From contig NZ_AXVR01000002.1 of NCBI RefSeq assembly GCF_000484695.1, forward strand, positions 62,001-126,000: a stretch of 64,000 nucleotides of DNA, given 5' to 3'. Below the pieces are notes generated by a model. It ran no database searches. It was not told where the DNA came from and saw nothing but the letters and a program-made list of their open reading frames with translations. The translations under genes were made by a program, and so were the position numbers. Of the stretch, positions 63,917 to 64,000 are shown piece by piece; positions within the stretch are counted from its first letter, which is position 1, and every line of letters begins with the position of its first letter. The DNA is from Salinispora cortesiana. GTDB lineage: Bacteria > Actinomycetota > Actinomycetes > Mycobacteriales > Micromonosporaceae.

Positions 63917-64000
63917 TCACGGGCGCCCCGACAGCAGGGCGTCAACCGGCGCCTGGGCCACGCCCAGGACCAGGATCGGGGCCAACCCCACGGCGAGCGT
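63917..64000 (-). CDS. nuoM: NADH-quinone oxidoreductase subunit M, C-terminal end (partial)
   Basis: The last 27 residues (TLAVGLAPILVLGVAQAPVD, then seven more and a stop at 63917) end in a hydrophobic helix typical of the final segment of NuoM. The gene continues beyond the window. It lies 19 bp before nuoN in the same orientation, the standard nuoM-nuoN order. Confidence 0.85.
   Translation of the reverse strand, partial: TLAVGLAPILVLGVAQAPVDALLSGRP

Overview
The window is very GC-rich, densely packed actinobacterial chromosome. The gene families point to a Micromonosporaceae member (Salinispora/Micromonospora-like). They include an EccE-type VII secretion gene, SepH, mycobacterial-type SerC, DUF2530, DUF3027, DUF3071, futalosine hydrolase (menaquinone via futalosine), CsoR, a C39-like peptidase and nuoM/nuoN. 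This assignment comes from family recognition, not from a database search.

Layout. 1-3.5 kb: broken end of a type VII secretion locus, with a frameshifted calpain-like gene, a 5'-deleted EccA ATPase, intact EccE and a partner. 3.7-5.2 kb: Xaa-Pro aminopeptidase. 5.4-11.3 kb: a compact minus-strand operon with no NRPS or PKS, encoding a JmjC-like cupin, an alpha-oxoamine-synthase-like PLP enzyme, a CitE-like lyase, an ornithine-cyclodeaminase-like enzyme, an ATP-grasp ligase and, after a repeat-bearing gap, a MaoC dehydratase. It looks like a small-molecule (pseudopeptide or aminoketone) pathway and is the best candidate for a new system here. 11.5-13.9 kb: divergent spermidine-synthase-like and PyrF-like genes, then a secreted-enzyme remnant (CBM6/FIVAR). 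14-16 kb: a methyltransferase and a CaCA exchanger. 16.4-19.6 kb: copper module (P-type ATPase, His/Asp-rich small protein, CopZ, paired CsoR boxes, CsoR). 19.6-25.2 kb: YibE/F protein, a probable c-di-AMP riboswitch with a cell-wall-type secreted protein, carbonic anhydrase, C39-like peptidase, an antitoxin-like protein and a hydrolase. 25.3-30.3 kb: GH65 phosphorylase, beta-phosphoglucomutase, thioesterase and a MalK/UgpC-type ATPase. 30.4-36.2 kb: teichoic-acid-like operon (TagG, TagH, CDP-alcohol phosphotransferase fusion, GT2-TagF fusion). 36.2-43.0 kb: serine dehydratase, acyl-CoA dehydrogenase, and a nitroreductase/epimerase/MFS/PdxH operon. 43.3-55.1 kb: citrate synthase, SerC, SepH, RNA ligase-like protein, MarR/MFS pair, purine permease, DUF2530, DUF3027, MFS and MqnB. 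55-58.2 kb: decayed, gene-poor tract ending at tRNA-Tyr, with a PNPOx-like protein and a macro-domain protein. 58.4-64 kb: YajQ, a degraded lipoprotein-like frame, SDR, DUF1275, a small membrane protein, HtpX, NuoN and the end of NuoM.

Working units visible from overlaps: the 4-bp (or 14-bp) stop/start overlaps in the 6-11 kb operon, the tag locus, GH65-PGM, PdxH-MFS and MFS-MqnB all indicate translational coupling. The copper genes form a self-regulated module around the two CsoR boxes. Starts were chosen from ribosome-binding sites, overlaps and family length; several GTG starts were selected.
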